The position numbers and the translations under genes are program-made. The notes under the pieces are model-generated. The model made no database searches. It was not told the origin of the DNA and saw nothing but the letters and a program-made list of their open reading frames with translations. Below, piece by piece: positions 1 to 9,205 of a stretch of DNA of 64,000 nt; within the stretch, counting starts at the first letter, position 1, and each line of letters begins with the position of its first letter. Origin of the DNA: Bradyrhizobium sp. 132 (GTDB lineage Bacteria > Pseudomonadota > Alphaproteobacteria > Rhizobiales > Xanthobacteraceae); assembly GCF_023074185.1 (NCBI RefSeq), contig NZ_JADPKY010000106.1, positions 124,001-188,000 on the forward strand, in the 5' to 3' direction.

Positions 1-720
1 GACGAGCAGCTCCGGGCTGAATTTTTCGAGCTGCGGCAGGATCAAATTCTCGAACGCAATGCGGAATTCCGGCCCGCCATCCTCGGAGGCGAGCGGCGCG
101 TTGACGATGGTGTCGTGGTCACCGCGCTCGCCTTTCGCGCCGGTGCCCGGAAACAGCGGCATCTGGTGCGTCGAGCAGTACATCACGGTCGGGTCCGACC
201 AGAAAATGTCCTGCGTGCCGTTGCCGTGATGCACGTCGAAATCGACGATGGCCGCGCGTTTGATGCCGTATTTGCGCTGCGCGTGGCGCGCGGCGATTGC
301 GACGTTGTCGAAGAAGCAAAAGCCCATCGGCTTGCCGATCTCTGCGTGGTGGCCGGGCGGGCGTACCGCGACGAAGGCGTTGCGATGCTCGCCCGCCATC
401 ACCGCATCGGTCGCCGCGACCGCGCCGCCGACGCCGCGCATCACCGCTTCCCACGTGCCCGGCGACATCGAGGTGTCGCCGTCGATATAGACCTGGCCGC
501 TGGTCGGCGCGATGTGGCGCAGCTCCGTGACGTAGTCCTCGTTGTGGCAGAGCGTGACGAGATCGAGATCGCCCTCCGGTGCCTGTTCGCGCACCAGGAA
601 CTGGAAGCGCTCAGACGACAGCGCTTCCTCCACGGCGCGCAGGCGGTCCGGCCTTTCAGGGTGTCCCGGCGGCGTGACGTGGTCGAGGCAGGCCTTGTGG
701 GAGAGGAGAAGCGTACTCAT
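1..720 (-). CDS. histone deacetylase family protein (partial, C-terminus beyond window)
   Basis: The frame is open from an ATG at 718-720 to the first base of the window, giving the N-terminal 240 residues. The protein has the arginase/deacetylase fold signatures: RPPGHHA near residues 120-126 (the catalytic His pair) and FDVHHGNGTQ near 161-170 (zinc ligands Asp and His). Family members are zinc hydrolases that deacetylate acetyl-lysine, acetylpolyamines or small amides; which one applies here cannot be told. The gene is probably cytosolic, as no signal peptide is visible. It is followed downstream by DNA outside the window, and the nucleotidase-like gene ends 137 bp upstream on the same strand. 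Confidence 0.93.
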   Translation of the reverse strand, partial: MSTLLLSHKACLDHVTPPGHPERPDRLRAVEEALSSERFQFLVREQAPEGDLDLVTLCHNEDYVTELRHIAPTSGQVYIDGDTSMSPGTWEAVMRGVGGAVAATDAVMAGEHRNAFVAVRPPGHHAEIGKPMGFCFFDNVAIAARHAQRKYGIKRAAIVDFDVHHGNGTQDIFWSDPTVMYCSTHQMPLFPGTGAKGERGDHDTIVNAPLASEDGGPEFRIAFENLILPQLEKFSPELLV

Positions 721-856
721 CAGGTCGGCCTCATGGAAATGCGGGGCTCTCGAGGTCGCTTGGCGTATCCGGCGCCAAAACGCAAATGCAAACCCAATCT
801 ATGCGTTCCCCCGGGAATGGCAAAGGGTGGTCCTGGACCGATCCGTTTAATCCGGA

Positions 857-2515
857 TCAATTCACGCGCAGGATGCGGCTCAGCGGCAACGGCCCGATCG
901 GTCCGTGCGCTCTGAAGAACGCGAACAGCGCGTCAGCGTCGTAGCCGCCATATTGCGGCTCCGTGCCCTGTTTGGCGGTTGTAAAGCCGTCGCCACCGAG
1001 TGCGAGGTAATCGTTGAGAGTGACGCGGTAGCCGCTTCCAGCTTCGATCAGCCTGCCATTGAGCGTCATCTTGTCGGCGAGGACGCGCTCGCCGAACGGC
1101 TTCGCCGCATCCCAGGCATAGTTGAATCCGTTCGAGACCTGGAGAATCCGCGGCCGCTTCGGGTCGAGCCATTGCTGCTCCAGCATGTCCTTGAGCTGGC
1201 TGCCCGTGAGCGTCATGGTGACGAGCCGGTTGCGGAACGGCTGGCTCGCGAAAACGTCGCCGAAGGATATCGCGCCGTTCTCCTTTGGCACGATGTCGGT
1301 GCGGATGCCGCCGGGATTGGTGAGCGCGATGACAGCGCCGCCGTCCTTGGCGTTCCTGGTCGCGGCGAGCTGCGCGTCCGCGATGACGTCGCCGAGCGCG
1401 CTTTCGCCCGCCTCGTTCGGAATCCGTGACAGCGTCTGCGTCACCGATCCGGCCGGCCGGTTGGCGATCGGCGCCGAAAGCCTGTCGTATGCGTCGATCA
1501 ACGCGGTCTGCTCGGGATCCTTTGGCAGCGAGGCATTGGCAACAATGACGTTCTCGGCCCTGGCGCTGACGACGTCGCGCGTTGCCGGATCGAGCTTGAG
1601 GTCGATCGCAGTGACCAGCGTGCCGTATTTGTCGCCGCTGGTGACGAGCCGCCCGTCGACCTGGCAAACATAAGCTCGATGAGTGTGGCCGCTGACGACG
1701 ACATCGACGGCGCGATCGAATTTTTTGACGATGTCGACGATCGGTCCCGTAATAGCAGGGCATTCATTGTAGTCGCCGGCCGGCTCGCCGCCCTGGTGGA
1801 TCAGCACCACGATCGCCTCGACCCCACGCGCCTTCAGCTGCGCGACCTGCGCATTCACCGTCGCGGCCTCGTCGCGGAATTCAAGGCCGGTGATGCCTGA
1901 TGGCGAGACGATGCCCGCGGTCTCTTTCAAGGTCAGTCCGATGAAGGCGACGGGGATGCCCTCGAACTCCCTGATCTCGTAAGGCGGCAGCACGCTCTTG
2001 CCGGTCGCCGTCTCGATGGTGGACGCCGCGAGATAGTGGAATTTGGCGCCGAGGAAGGGATGCGGCCCCTGACAGCCGTCGACTGGATGACAACCGCCGT
2101 TCTGCATCCGCAACAGCTCGGTCTTGCCCTCGTCGAATTCGTGATTGCCGACCGAAGTGATCGCGAGCCCCATCATCGAGAGCGCCTCGATCGAAGGCTC
2201 GTCGTGGAACATCGCCGACAGGAACGGGCTCGCGCCAATCAGATCGCCGGCGGCGACGAAGATCGTGTTCTTGTGTCCCTCGCGCAGCTGCTTCACCAGC
2301 GTCGCCATGTATTCCGCACCGCCGGCCGCCACCATCACCTTCCTGGACCCATCCTCGGGATCACTGATCCGAATGCCGCCCGGCGGCGGGCGCAGATTGC
2401 CGTGGAAATCGTTGAGGGCGAGAATGCGCAGCTCAACGGGTGGGGCAGTTTGCGCGGACGCGGGCAGGGTGGCGAGCGTGAGCGAGAAGGCGGTCAGGCG
2501 GAGAACGTGTCGCAT
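857..2515 (-). CDS. 5'-nucleotidase / UshA-like periplasmic metallophosphatase
   Basis: This 552-residue protein begins with a cleavable signal peptide of about 21 residues ending ASA. It shows the two-domain 5'-nucleotidase layout: an N-terminal calcineurin-like metallophosphatase domain with NDFHGN (35-40), AAGD (near 88), GNHEFDEG (123-130) and GHTH (near 277), then a C-terminal substrate-binding domain with ALTNPGGIR. Family enzymes hydrolyse nucleotides or nucleotide sugars in the periplasm using two metals. The precise substrate is inferred only at family level. The length is normal for the family. Confidence 0.9.
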   Translation of the reverse strand: MRHVLRLTAFSLTLATLPASAQTAPPVELRILALNDFHGNLRPPPGGIRISDPEDGSRKVMVAAGGAEYMATLVKQLREGHKNTIFVAAGDLIGASPFLSAMFHDEPSIEALSMMGLAITSVGNHEFDEGKTELLRMQNGGCHPVDGCQGPHPFLGAKFHYLAASTIETATGKSVLPPYEIREFEGIPVAFIGLTLKETAGIVSPSGITGLEFRDEAATVNAQVAQLKARGVEAIVVLIHQGGEPAGDYNECPAITGPIVDIVKKFDRAVDVVVSGHTHRAYVCQVDGRLVTSGDKYGTLVTAIDLKLDPATRDVVSARAENVIVANASLPKDPEQTALIDAYDRLSAPIANRPAGSVTQTLSRIPNEAGESALGDVIADAQLAATRNAKDGGAVIALTNPGGIRTDIVPKENGAISFGDVFASQPFRNRLVTMTLTGSQLKDMLEQQWLDPKRPRILQVSNGFNYAWDAAKPFGERVLADKMTLNGRLIEAGSGYRVTLNDYLALGGDGFTTAKQGTEPQYGGYDADALFAFFRAHGPIGPLPLSRILRVN

Positions 2516-2566
2516 GGAACCAGACTAGTCGTTGCGCACGAAGATTTCACCAAAGTTCTCGGTACC

Positions 2567-3325
2567 CTATTTTTTCTTCCTGTCCGCAAACGTGTTGAAC
2601 GCGGCGGTGGCTTCTTCCGACTTCAGCCGCTCGCCGAACAGATGGGCTTCCTGGTCGATACGGCGGGTGAGCTCTTCCGGCGCGGCGCGCAGCAATTTGC
2701 GAGAGATCGCGACCGCCTCGGCCGGAAGCTTGCAAATCTCGCGCGCCACTTTGCGGGCCTCGACCTCGGTGTGTCCCGATGACACCACCGCGTTGACGAA
2801 GCCTGCGGTATGGGCCTCCGCGGCGGTGAAAGTCCGCCCCATCACCAACATCGCAAAAGCGCGCTGGTACCCCATCGTGTTCGGCATCAGCAGGCTGGAA
2901 GCCCCGACCGGGACCAGCCCGAGACGGATGTAAGGTGCGGAAAAAGTAGCTGCCGTGGATGCGAGCACGTAGTCGCAGTGAAACAACATCACCGTGCCAA
3001 TGCCGATCGACGCGCCATCCACGGCAGCGATGATTGGCTTGACGTTCAGGGCGAGTGAATAGAGGAATCTCGCTCCGTCCGTCAGCGTCTCGGGGCGAGA
3101 TGTGTCGGCGTGCATGAAATCGTCGATATCGTCGCCCGCGGTGAACACGCCGGAGCCGCCGGTGATGATCATGCAGCGAATGTCGGGATTGTTCTGCGCC
3201 GTGTCGATGGCGCGGCTCATCTCGCGATACATGTCCTGCGTGATCGCGTTCTTCTTGCTCGGCCGGCGCAGCGTGATCACGCGCGTTCCACGCTCTTCGG
3301 TGACGACGATATTGCCATTCGGCAT
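2567..3325 (-). CDS. enoyl-CoA hydratase/isomerase family protein
   Basis: The 252-residue protein has the crotonase fold: an oxyanion-hole segment in FTAGDDIDDF, the VDGASIGIGTVMLFHCDYVLA helix region, and FSAPYIRLGLVPVGASS. Crotonases handle acyl-CoA thioesters (hydration, isomerisation, hydrolysis). The acidic residues that true hydratases carry in the PEVxLG and GGT regions are not evident here. The segment GLVPVGASS is closer to the PaaG/ECI isomerase branch but lacks its Asp. The reaction is therefore left open. The gene is separated from the nucleotidase gene by 51 bp and may be independent. Confidence 0.85.
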   Translation of the reverse strand: MPNGNIVVTEERGTRVITLRRPSKKNAITQDMYREMSRAIDTAQNNPDIRCMIITGGSGVFTAGDDIDDFMHADTSRPETLTDGARFLYSLALNVKPIIAAVDGASIGIGTVMLFHCDYVLASTAATFSAPYIRLGLVPVGASSLLMPNTMGYQRAFAMLVMGRTFTAAEAHTAGFVNAVVSSGHTEVEARKVAREICKLPAEAVAISRKLLRAAPEELTRRIDQEAHLFGERLKSEEATAAFNTFADRKKK

Positions 3326-3627
3326 AAGGGGCCCCTGCGGTCGCCGCGACGCTGACGAGTCTTGTAGTCCTCAGCCTACATCATCTTGCAGGCGTGCCAA
3401 TCCGCACGTGCCAGCTTTTCGACGACCCCCCTGTGCCGGGATGCCTGGCGTCCAGCCTTGGCTCGCGTTCCCTGCATGGCGCCGCATCACATCGGATCAC
3501 ACGCGCCGTTTTACGCTTTATCCGCCGTTGCGCGTTGCAACAATTAGCTACAATGTTTCAATTGAAAAACCGGTGGTTGTGCGGCACGATGGGCCCGTCG
3601 CGTTCCATTTGGCCGATTGCTCGATTG
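3326..3627. other. divergent intergenic region
   Basis: About 300 bp separate the crotonase gene from the chosen MFS start. In-frame upstream starts exist for the MFS gene at 3394 and 3553, but the residues they add are not hydrophobic and look non-coding. I see no convincing operator or RNA element here. Confidence 0.5.
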
Positions 3628-4866
3628 ATGACTGCCGCCACTGGTGTTGACGAATCCTCGTTCCACTACCGCGGCTGGCGCGTCGTGCTGGCCTGCTTCC
3701 TGATGGCCTTCTTCATGTTCGGCTTCGGCCTGTACGGCCAGGGCGTCTATCTCGCTGAGCTCCAACGCGCCCATGGCTGGCCGGGTACACTGGTCTCCGC
3801 GGCGAGCACCTTCTCCTTTCTCCTGACCTCCGTCCTCGTCATCTTCACCGACGATCTGCTCGCCCGTATCGGGCTGCGGTCGCTGATCCTGTGCGGCCTG
3901 TCGGCGCTCGGCGCATCGACGGTGCTGCTGGCGCTGCTGCAGACGCCCTGGCAGCTCTATCTCGCCTATGCGTTGATGTCGGTCGGCTGGACCGGCATGG
4001 GCACCGTGGTGATCGCGACCGTGCTGAACTCCTGGTTCGAACGGCGCCGCGGGCTGGCGCTCAGTCTCGCCTACAACGGCGCGACCTGCGGCGGCATCGT
4101 CCTCGTTCCGCTGCTGCTGACGCTAAGCGGCAGTATCGGCTTCCGTTCCGCCATGCTGGCGGCCACGATCGCGATGGTGGTGCTGGTGCTGCCGGTGGTC
4201 GTGATCTTCATCGGCTGGCCCGACGGGACGTCGCGGGCATCGGGTGGAACTGCATCTGGTGGTGGCACGACCGCGCCGACGCAGTCCCGCAAGGCGCTGC
4301 TCGCCAACGCGGCGTTCTGGACCATGGTGCTGCCGATCGCGATCGCGCTGCTGGCGCAGATGGGATTCATTATCCACCAGGTGACGTTTCTCGAACCGCT
4401 GATCGGCCGGGCCAGTGCGGGACTTGCCGTCACCCTCATGGCGGCGATGGCGGTGGTCGGGCGCCTGTCGCTCGGTCTGTTCGTGGACCGGCTCGATCCG
4501 CGGCTCGCCTGCGCGGCCTCGATGACGAGCCAGGCGGCGGCACTGTTCGTTCTGGTGCAGAGCACGAGCCCGACCGTGCTGCTCGTGTGCTGCGCCGTCT
4601 ACGGCTTCTCGATCGGCAACATGATCACGTTCCCGCCCCTGATCATCCAGCGCGAGATCGGCGCCAGCGCCTTCGCCGCCGCGATGGGACTGGGCACGTC
4701 GATCAGCGGCATCGTCAGCGCCTTCGGCCCCGGCATCGTCGGTCTCGTGCGCAGCGTAACCGGCGATTACACGACGGCGTTTGCGATGTGCGTCCTGCTG
4801 GACCTTGTGGCGGCGGGGATTGTGCTGTGGCGGCCGGGGAGGCGCGCAAAGCTCGCAGCCTCGTAG
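3628..4866 (+). CDS. MFS transporter
   Basis: From the ATG at 3628 this encodes 412 residues with about 12 hydrophobic segments and a small polar, Gly/Ser/Thr-rich central loop (near residues 205-220), as expected of a major facilitator permease in the inner membrane. This start leaves a short cytosolic lead before the first membrane helix (VVLACFLMAFFMFGFGLYGQ), the usual arrangement. Earlier in-frame starts would add a poorly conserved-looking extension. The substrate is not identifiable; the topology resembles the monocarboxylate/oxalate branch. The gene is convergent with the acyl-CoA dehydrogenase gene, 15 bp away. Confidence 0.88.
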   Translation: MTAATGVDESSFHYRGWRVVLACFLMAFFMFGFGLYGQGVYLAELQRAHGWPGTLVSAASTFSFLLTSVLVIFTDDLLARIGLRSLILCGLSALGASTVLLALLQTPWQLYLAYALMSVGWTGMGTVVIATVLNSWFERRRGLALSLAYNGATCGGIVLVPLLLTLSGSIGFRSAMLAATIAMVVLVLPVVVIFIGWPDGTSRASGGTASGGGTTAPTQSRKALLANAAFWTMVLPIAIALLAQMGFIIHQVTFLEPLIGRASAGLAVTLMAAMAVVGRLSLGLFVDRLDPRLACAASMTSQAAALFVLVQSTSPTVLLVCCAVYGFSIGNMITFPPLIIQREIGASAFAAAMGLGTSISGIVSAFGPGIVGLVRSVTGDYTTAFAMCVLLDLVAAGIVLWRPGRRAKLAAS

Positions 4867-4881
4867 CCCTACGCGTCCCAG

Positions 4882-6660
4882 CTACCCCAGCAGCACCGCA
4901 TCCGCCGCCGCGACCGACTCCGCGCTCTCCGTCACCGTGCGCTCGAGCGCGCCGGCCTGCACGGTGATGTTCTCGGCGAAGAAGCGCGCCAGCGAGACGT
5001 AGCGCGCGGCGTCCGTGTTGCCGTCGGCTTTCGCGGCGAGCGCTTCGGAGGCGAGCATGCATCCCCCGAGCGTGGCGCCGAATTGCTGCAGATACGGCGT
5101 CGCGCCCGCCAGCGCCTCGTTCGGCGCGGACCCGACGCGCTCCAGGAGCCATTTGCTGGTGCGCGTCAGCGCCTCCAGTGCCTCGCGCAGTTTCACGCCC
5201 GTGGTGCCGAAGGCAGGATCGTTGGAGGCTTCGACCTGCTTCACGGTTGCGGAGAGCTCGTCGAGCAGCGCCCACACCGACGCGCCGCCGTTGGCTGCGA
5301 GCTTTCGCGTGACGAGGTCGATGGCCTGGATGCCGTTGGTGCCCTCGTAAATCGCGGTGATGCGGGCATCGCGATAGTGCTGGGCCGCGCCGGTCTCCTC
5401 GATGAAGCCCATGCCGCCATGCACCTGCACGCCGAGATAGGCGACCTCGTTGCCGACATCGGTCGAATAGCCCTTGGCCATCGGCGTCAGCAGCGCCGCG
5501 CGCGCGGCAGCATCCGCGCGGACCCTCGGATCCCTGGCGCGCGTCGAGACGTCGATCGCGACGGCGGTCGCATAGCAGATGGTGCGTGCCGCCGCGGTCT
5601 GCGCCCGCATCCGCATCAACATGCGCTTGACGTCCGGATGCACGAAGATCGCATCGGAGCCGTCACCCTTTTTGCCGAAAGCGCGGCCCTGCTTGCGTTC
5701 CTGTGCGTAGGCGAGGGCCTGCTGGTAGGCGCGGTCGGCAACACCGACGCCTTCGAGGCCGACGCCGAGGCGGGCCTGGTTCATCATCGTGAACATGCAG
5801 CGCATGCCCTGGTTCTCTTCGCCGACCAGGAAGCCGATCGCGCCGCCATGATCGCCCATGGTCATAGTGCAGGTCGGGGAGGCATGCATGCCGAGCTTGT
5901 GCTCGACGCCTGAGGCAAAAATGTCGTTGCGCTGCCCCAGCGAGCCGTCTTCGTTGACCATGAACTTCGGCACGAGGAACAGCGAGATCCCCTTGGTGCC
6001 GGCTGGCGCGTCCGGGAGACGCGCCAGCACGAAATGCACGATGTTGTCGGTCATGTCGTGTTCGCCATAGGTGATGAAGATCTTCGTCCCCTTGATGCGA
6101 TAGGTGCCGTCGGCCGTCTTCTCGGCGCGGGTGCGCAGCGCACCGACGTCGGAGCCGGCCTGCGGCTCGGTCAGCTGCATCGTGCCCGTCCACTCGCCGG
6201 AGACGAGCTTTTCGAGATAGATTTTTTTCAGCTCGTCGCTGCCATGCGCGTCCAGCGCCTCCATTGCCGACGCCGTCAGCAGCGGACAGAGGCCGAAGGC
6301 GACGTTCGAGGCGCTCCAGATCTCGGTGCAGGCCGCGTTGATCGCGATCGGCAGGCCCTGGCCGCCAAAATCCTCGGGGCCGGAGACTGCGTTCCAGCCC
6401 CCCTCGGTCCAGCGCTTGTAGGCATCCGGCCAGCCCGGCGCGGTCGTGACCTTGCCGGCATCGAGCTTGATGCCGTGCTCGTCGCCGACCCTGTTGAGCG
6501 GCGCCAGCACGTCGGTTGCGAATTTGCCGGCTTCCTCCAGCACGGCGCTCACGATGTCGCCGTCGAAATCGCCGTAATGGCCGGCCTCCACGGCAGCCTT
6601 CAGGCCGGCGCCGTGGTTGAGCGACAGCAGCATGTCAGAGATCGGCGCGCGGTAGGTCAT
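4882..6660 (-). CDS. acyl-CoA dehydrogenase with C-terminal extension
   Basis: The protein has 592 residues, longer than the ~380-400 of classical acyl-CoA dehydrogenases, and matches the DmdC/FadE-type subgroup with an extra C-terminal domain. Visible elements are the N-terminal helical domain, the flavin/substrate middle domain (MQLTEPQAGSDVGAL; IKGTKIFITYGEHD), the C-terminal helical domain, and AIYEGTNGIQAID, whose Glu is the usual catalytic base. It would oxidise an acyl-CoA thioester and pass electrons to ETF. 3-methylmercaptopropionyl-CoA dehydrogenase (DmdC) is one possibility, but the substrate is not fixed by sequence. Confidence 0.9.
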   Translation of the reverse strand: MTYRAPISDMLLSLNHGAGLKAAVEAGHYGDFDGDIVSAVLEEAGKFATDVLAPLNRVGDEHGIKLDAGKVTTAPGWPDAYKRWTEGGWNAVSGPEDFGGQGLPIAINAACTEIWSASNVAFGLCPLLTASAMEALDAHGSDELKKIYLEKLVSGEWTGTMQLTEPQAGSDVGALRTRAEKTADGTYRIKGTKIFITYGEHDMTDNIVHFVLARLPDAPAGTKGISLFLVPKFMVNEDGSLGQRNDIFASGVEHKLGMHASPTCTMTMGDHGGAIGFLVGEENQGMRCMFTMMNQARLGVGLEGVGVADRAYQQALAYAQERKQGRAFGKKGDGSDAIFVHPDVKRMLMRMRAQTAAARTICYATAVAIDVSTRARDPRVRADAAARAALLTPMAKGYSTDVGNEVAYLGVQVHGGMGFIEETGAAQHYRDARITAIYEGTNGIQAIDLVTRKLAANGGASVWALLDELSATVKQVEASNDPAFGTTGVKLREALEALTRTSKWLLERVGSAPNEALAGATPYLQQFGATLGGCMLASEALAAKADGNTDAARYVSLARFFAENITVQAGALERTVTESAESVAAADAVLLG

Positions 6661-6936
6661 GGCTCACTCCCGTGGACAGGTCTTGCCGCCGTATTCCCAT
6701 GAAACGGGGGAGGTCTCAACTGTCGGGATCCAGGGAACGCGCTGGGCCGGAACGGGCCGTTGTCAGGGCGTATAATAACAAGGCCTATAACAAGGTGTGG
6801 CAGGTCCGCAGCCGGCGGCTGTGGTATTTTGCCCCTCCAGGCGGTTGAAATGCCGCTTCGCTCCCTATAGACCGGCTGCGACCAACGGGAATCTGCGGTA
6901 GCCAGTACTTCCGCCCCGTTCCGTTGGTCATCCTGT

Positions 6937-7011
6937 TGGGGCGTAGCCAAGTGGTAAGGCAGCGGATTTTGATTCCGCCATTCGGAGGTTCGATCCCTCC
7001 CGCCCCAGCCA
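6937..7011 (+). tRNA. trnQ: tRNA-Gln (anticodon TTG)
   Basis: A complete cloverleaf can be drawn. The acceptor stem TGGGGCG pairs with CGCCCCA, the anticodon loop TTTTGAT holds TTG at 6969-6971, and the T-arm contains GGTTCGATCC. The encoded CCA occupies 7009-7011. The 75-base length including CCA is normal. A possible promoter (TTGAAA at 6845, TATAGA at 6866) lies upstream but its spacing is short. The antisense frame over this gene is open and should not be annotated. Confidence 0.97.
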
Positions 7012-7644
7012 GATCCAACATGCTGATTTTGTTAAAGGAATGGCCTTGCTGAAGGAGGATTTTCCGGCGCATTTGGAAATTCCGCTTACCTCGCATTTGG
7101 AAATTCTGTGCTGGTTTCGTTTTTGGTCGAAGGCAGATGAAAGTGCTCGCGCGTTGAACGTTCGTTCGACTTATCAAGATACGAATTGAGCCTATGAACG
7201 CTGTCCGCGTTGCAAGCTTCCGACCGCTCGCGTTGATGTCGCGTGCGGGATCGACAGCTGCAGAGTCCCGCCGCCTAAGCACTGTTCAACGAAACGCGAA
7301 GTCTATCTTTGAGATCGGACGCTAGTCTCGCTTCATCTTGTCCGGCACCATCGCACCGACATGGACCCAGCAGTGATGCTTGTCGCCGAGTTGGTGCGCG
7401 CGGTCGCACCACAATTGCATGATCCGGAAGCCAGATAACTCGCATCATCTTGCTTCTATGGACCAGACTGTCTTCCAACAGCCCGAGGCTTCCTTAACGA
7501 ACGGCGGCTTCCAATTTGGTCGCAACCGGTACTGATGCGAGATGCAGCCTATTGTCGCCGCAGCTCAAGCCGAGCGTTGCCAGCCATACTATAATGATCC
7601 TCATCTCGTCCTCTCCCATGATAAAACGAGGCTGAAGACGGCGC
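7012..7644. other. gene-poor stretch downstream of tRNA-Gln
   Basis: No convincing gene is present in about 630 bp. Base composition is visibly less GC-rich than the flanks near 7021-7200. A 15-bp direct repeat lies at 7068-7106. A roughly 40-codon open stretch on the minus strand near 7315-7440 has protein-like composition but no start or family match I recognise; it may be decayed coding sequence. Confidence 0.5.
7068..7106. repeat. 15-bp direct repeat, two copies
   Basis: The sequence CGCATTTGGAAATTC occurs at 7068-7082 and again, identical, at 7092-7106, a 24-bp period. It lies about 60 bp past the tRNA-Gln 3' end, in AT-richer DNA. The role is unknown; a protein-binding repeat or a leftover from integration at the tRNA are both possible. 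Confidence 0.7.
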
Positions 7645-8510
7645 TTACGTTCCCGGCAGATGTCGCATCAAGCTTTCACGGATGTGCCGCGCAAGTTCGG
7701 TGGCGGCTGGCGGCGCGTGGCCGTTAGGCATATGCAGGTTGATCGCAAACGGAGGCAACTCAGGCAGGCCCGCTTCTGTAGGTACGATCTCGAGGTCGGC
7801 CGGCACGGTCGAGGTGAGCAAAGCCGTGATCGCCAAGTCTGAGCGAACGGTAGCCGTGCTGGCATCGATGCTCCCGCTCTCAAACACAGTGCGCCATGCC
7901 ACGCCGTGCTCACTTAGCGCTCGAAGGACCGCAGGCCGGAATCCGCATGTTTCGGCGACCATCGAAACAGGAAACGGCGTTTTCAAATGTGCCGAGCCGG
8001 ACTTTGCACCAACCCACACCAAGCGATCGACGATCAGGCACTCGCCGCGGGACGGCCCGAGCGGTTCTTCGATAAGGGCAACATCAATCGTCCCATCCAG
8101 GGTGCTCGCCAGAAGATCAGGCGACGCGGCGCAAACGAGCATGATGTCCACCAACGGATGGTTCTCAGTGTAGGTTTTCAAGATTGGAGCGAGCCACGTG
8201 CCGGCGAGATCGTAGGGAGCGCCCAGGCGAACTTGCCCGCTCATCGCCTCGGTAGTCATGTCTGACCAAAGCTCGTCATTCAGGACCAGCAGACGACGGA
8301 CTTTCCCCAGCAGCCGCTCTCCTGTGGCGGTGAGCCGAATGCGTCGGCGATCACGCGTAAAGAGAGCGCCAGACAAATCCTCTATCGGGAGATCTGCTGA
8401 CTGACGGCGCTTTGAGACAGGTGCAGCGCATTTCCGGCCGCCGTCATACTGGCATGATCGGCGACGGCTACGAAGGTCCGCAGAAGCCCCATATCGAGAT
8501 TACGACGCAT
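7645..8510 (-). pseudogene. LysR-family regulator interrupted by a frameshift
   Basis: The N-terminal helix-turn-helix is encoded from the ATG at 8508-8510 for 42 codons (TFVAVADHASMTAAGNALHL, then SQSAVSQQISR). The frame then meets a TAG at 8382-8384. The natural continuation, EDLSGALFTRDRRRIRLT, is in another frame and runs to 7645 as a normal LysR effector domain. Restoring one base near 8384-8385 would rebuild a protein of about 288 residues with the canonical ISRLE junction. The frameshift may be real decay or a sequencing error. The gene is divergent from a LysE-family exporter gene, the usual arrangement for a LysR that controls an exporter. Confidence 0.88.
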
Positions 8511-8516
8511 CCTTGT

Positions 8517-8531
8517 ATTATGGATCGTAAT
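8517..8531. promoter_or_regulatory. LysR-type box between regulator and exporter
   Basis: ATTATGGATCGTAAT fits the T-N11-A LysR consensus, as ATTA-N7-TAAT. It sits just upstream of the LysR start and about 80 bp before the exporter start. Next to it are two near-repeats, ATGCGTTCCAT and ATGCGTTTCCAT, within 8530-8556. Binding by the neighbouring regulator is inferred. Confidence 0.5.
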
Positions 8532-8608
8532 GCGTTCCATGCACAGCATGCGTTTCCATAATGGATTGCGGCGCGGTAAATTCTCGCTTCAATAAACAGG
8601 GGCAGAGA

Positions 8609-9205
8609 GTGTCTTCCGCCGAGTTCTTACCGCTTATTCTCTTCGTTATCGTTTCGACGATCACGCCAGGAGGCGCAACGACCCTAGCCACAGCCTCGGG
8701 CGCTCATTTCGGTTATCGTCGCTCCATACCGCTCATGGCTGGCATCGCGGTGGGCCTTGCTTCAATGGCGGCCTCGGCCGCTGCGGGCTTGGGGAGCGTT
8801 TTGCTGGCGCTACCGTCCTTGCAACTCGCTATGAAGGCGATCGGCTCGCTCTATCTCTTGTGGCTTGCCTGGAAGATCGGTCGCAGCGGACCTCCCCATC
8901 TCCAAGCTAATCTCGCGAAACCGACCAGCTTCCTCGGCGGGGTGTGGTTGCTATGGCACAACCCGAAAGGCTGGGCGATGACGCTGGGGGCCGCAGCTTC
9001 CTTTGCTGCGCTTGCGGGCAACCCGTTTCAACTCGGTGCGCTGCTCGGGTGCGCATTTGGTATCGCCGCAATCCTGTCTCTCTCGCTCTGGTGCGCCGCC
9101 GGATTGCTGCTCGCTCGCCTGCTCGAAACGGAGATGCAGTGGCGCGTCCTCAATGTCCTTTTAGGGGTTTTGCTCGTCATTTCGATCGTTCCGATGTGGC
9201 TCTAA
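8609..9205 (+). CDS. LysE/RhtB family exporter
   Basis: From the GTG at 8609 the product has 198 residues with about six hydrophobic segments. It has the family N-terminal pattern (SSAEFLPLILFVIVSTITPG, with TPG-type motif) and the internal LWHNPKGWAMTLGAA segment typical of LysE/RhtB permeases. These export amino acids or their derivatives by proton exchange. An upstream ATG at 8561 is in frame but adds a polar stretch not seen in the family; GGGGCAGAGA before the GTG is a plausible ribosome site. Its regulator gene, divergent and adjacent, is frameshifted, so expression may be altered. Confidence 0.87.
   Translation: MSSAEFLPLILFVIVSTITPGGATTLATASGAHFGYRRSIPLMAGIAVGLASMAASAAAGLGSVLLALPSLQLAMKAIGSLYLLWLAWKIGRSGPPHLQANLAKPTSFLGGVWLLWHNPKGWAMTLGAAASFAALAGNPFQLGALLGCAFGIAAILSLSLWCAAGLLLARLLETEMQWRVLNVLLGVLLVISIVPMWL

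Noticed and set aside
6785..7282. 165-codon open frame on the minus strand across tRNA-Gln
   Set aside because: It is the antisense of the tRNA and flanking DNA; the peptide it would give across the tRNA (GIEPPNGGIKIRCLTTW) is a known type of spurious annotation.
7275..7478. 67-codon minus-strand open frame
   Set aside because: Composition is not protein-like; another frame over the same DNA looks slightly more protein-like but lacks a start, so neither is called.
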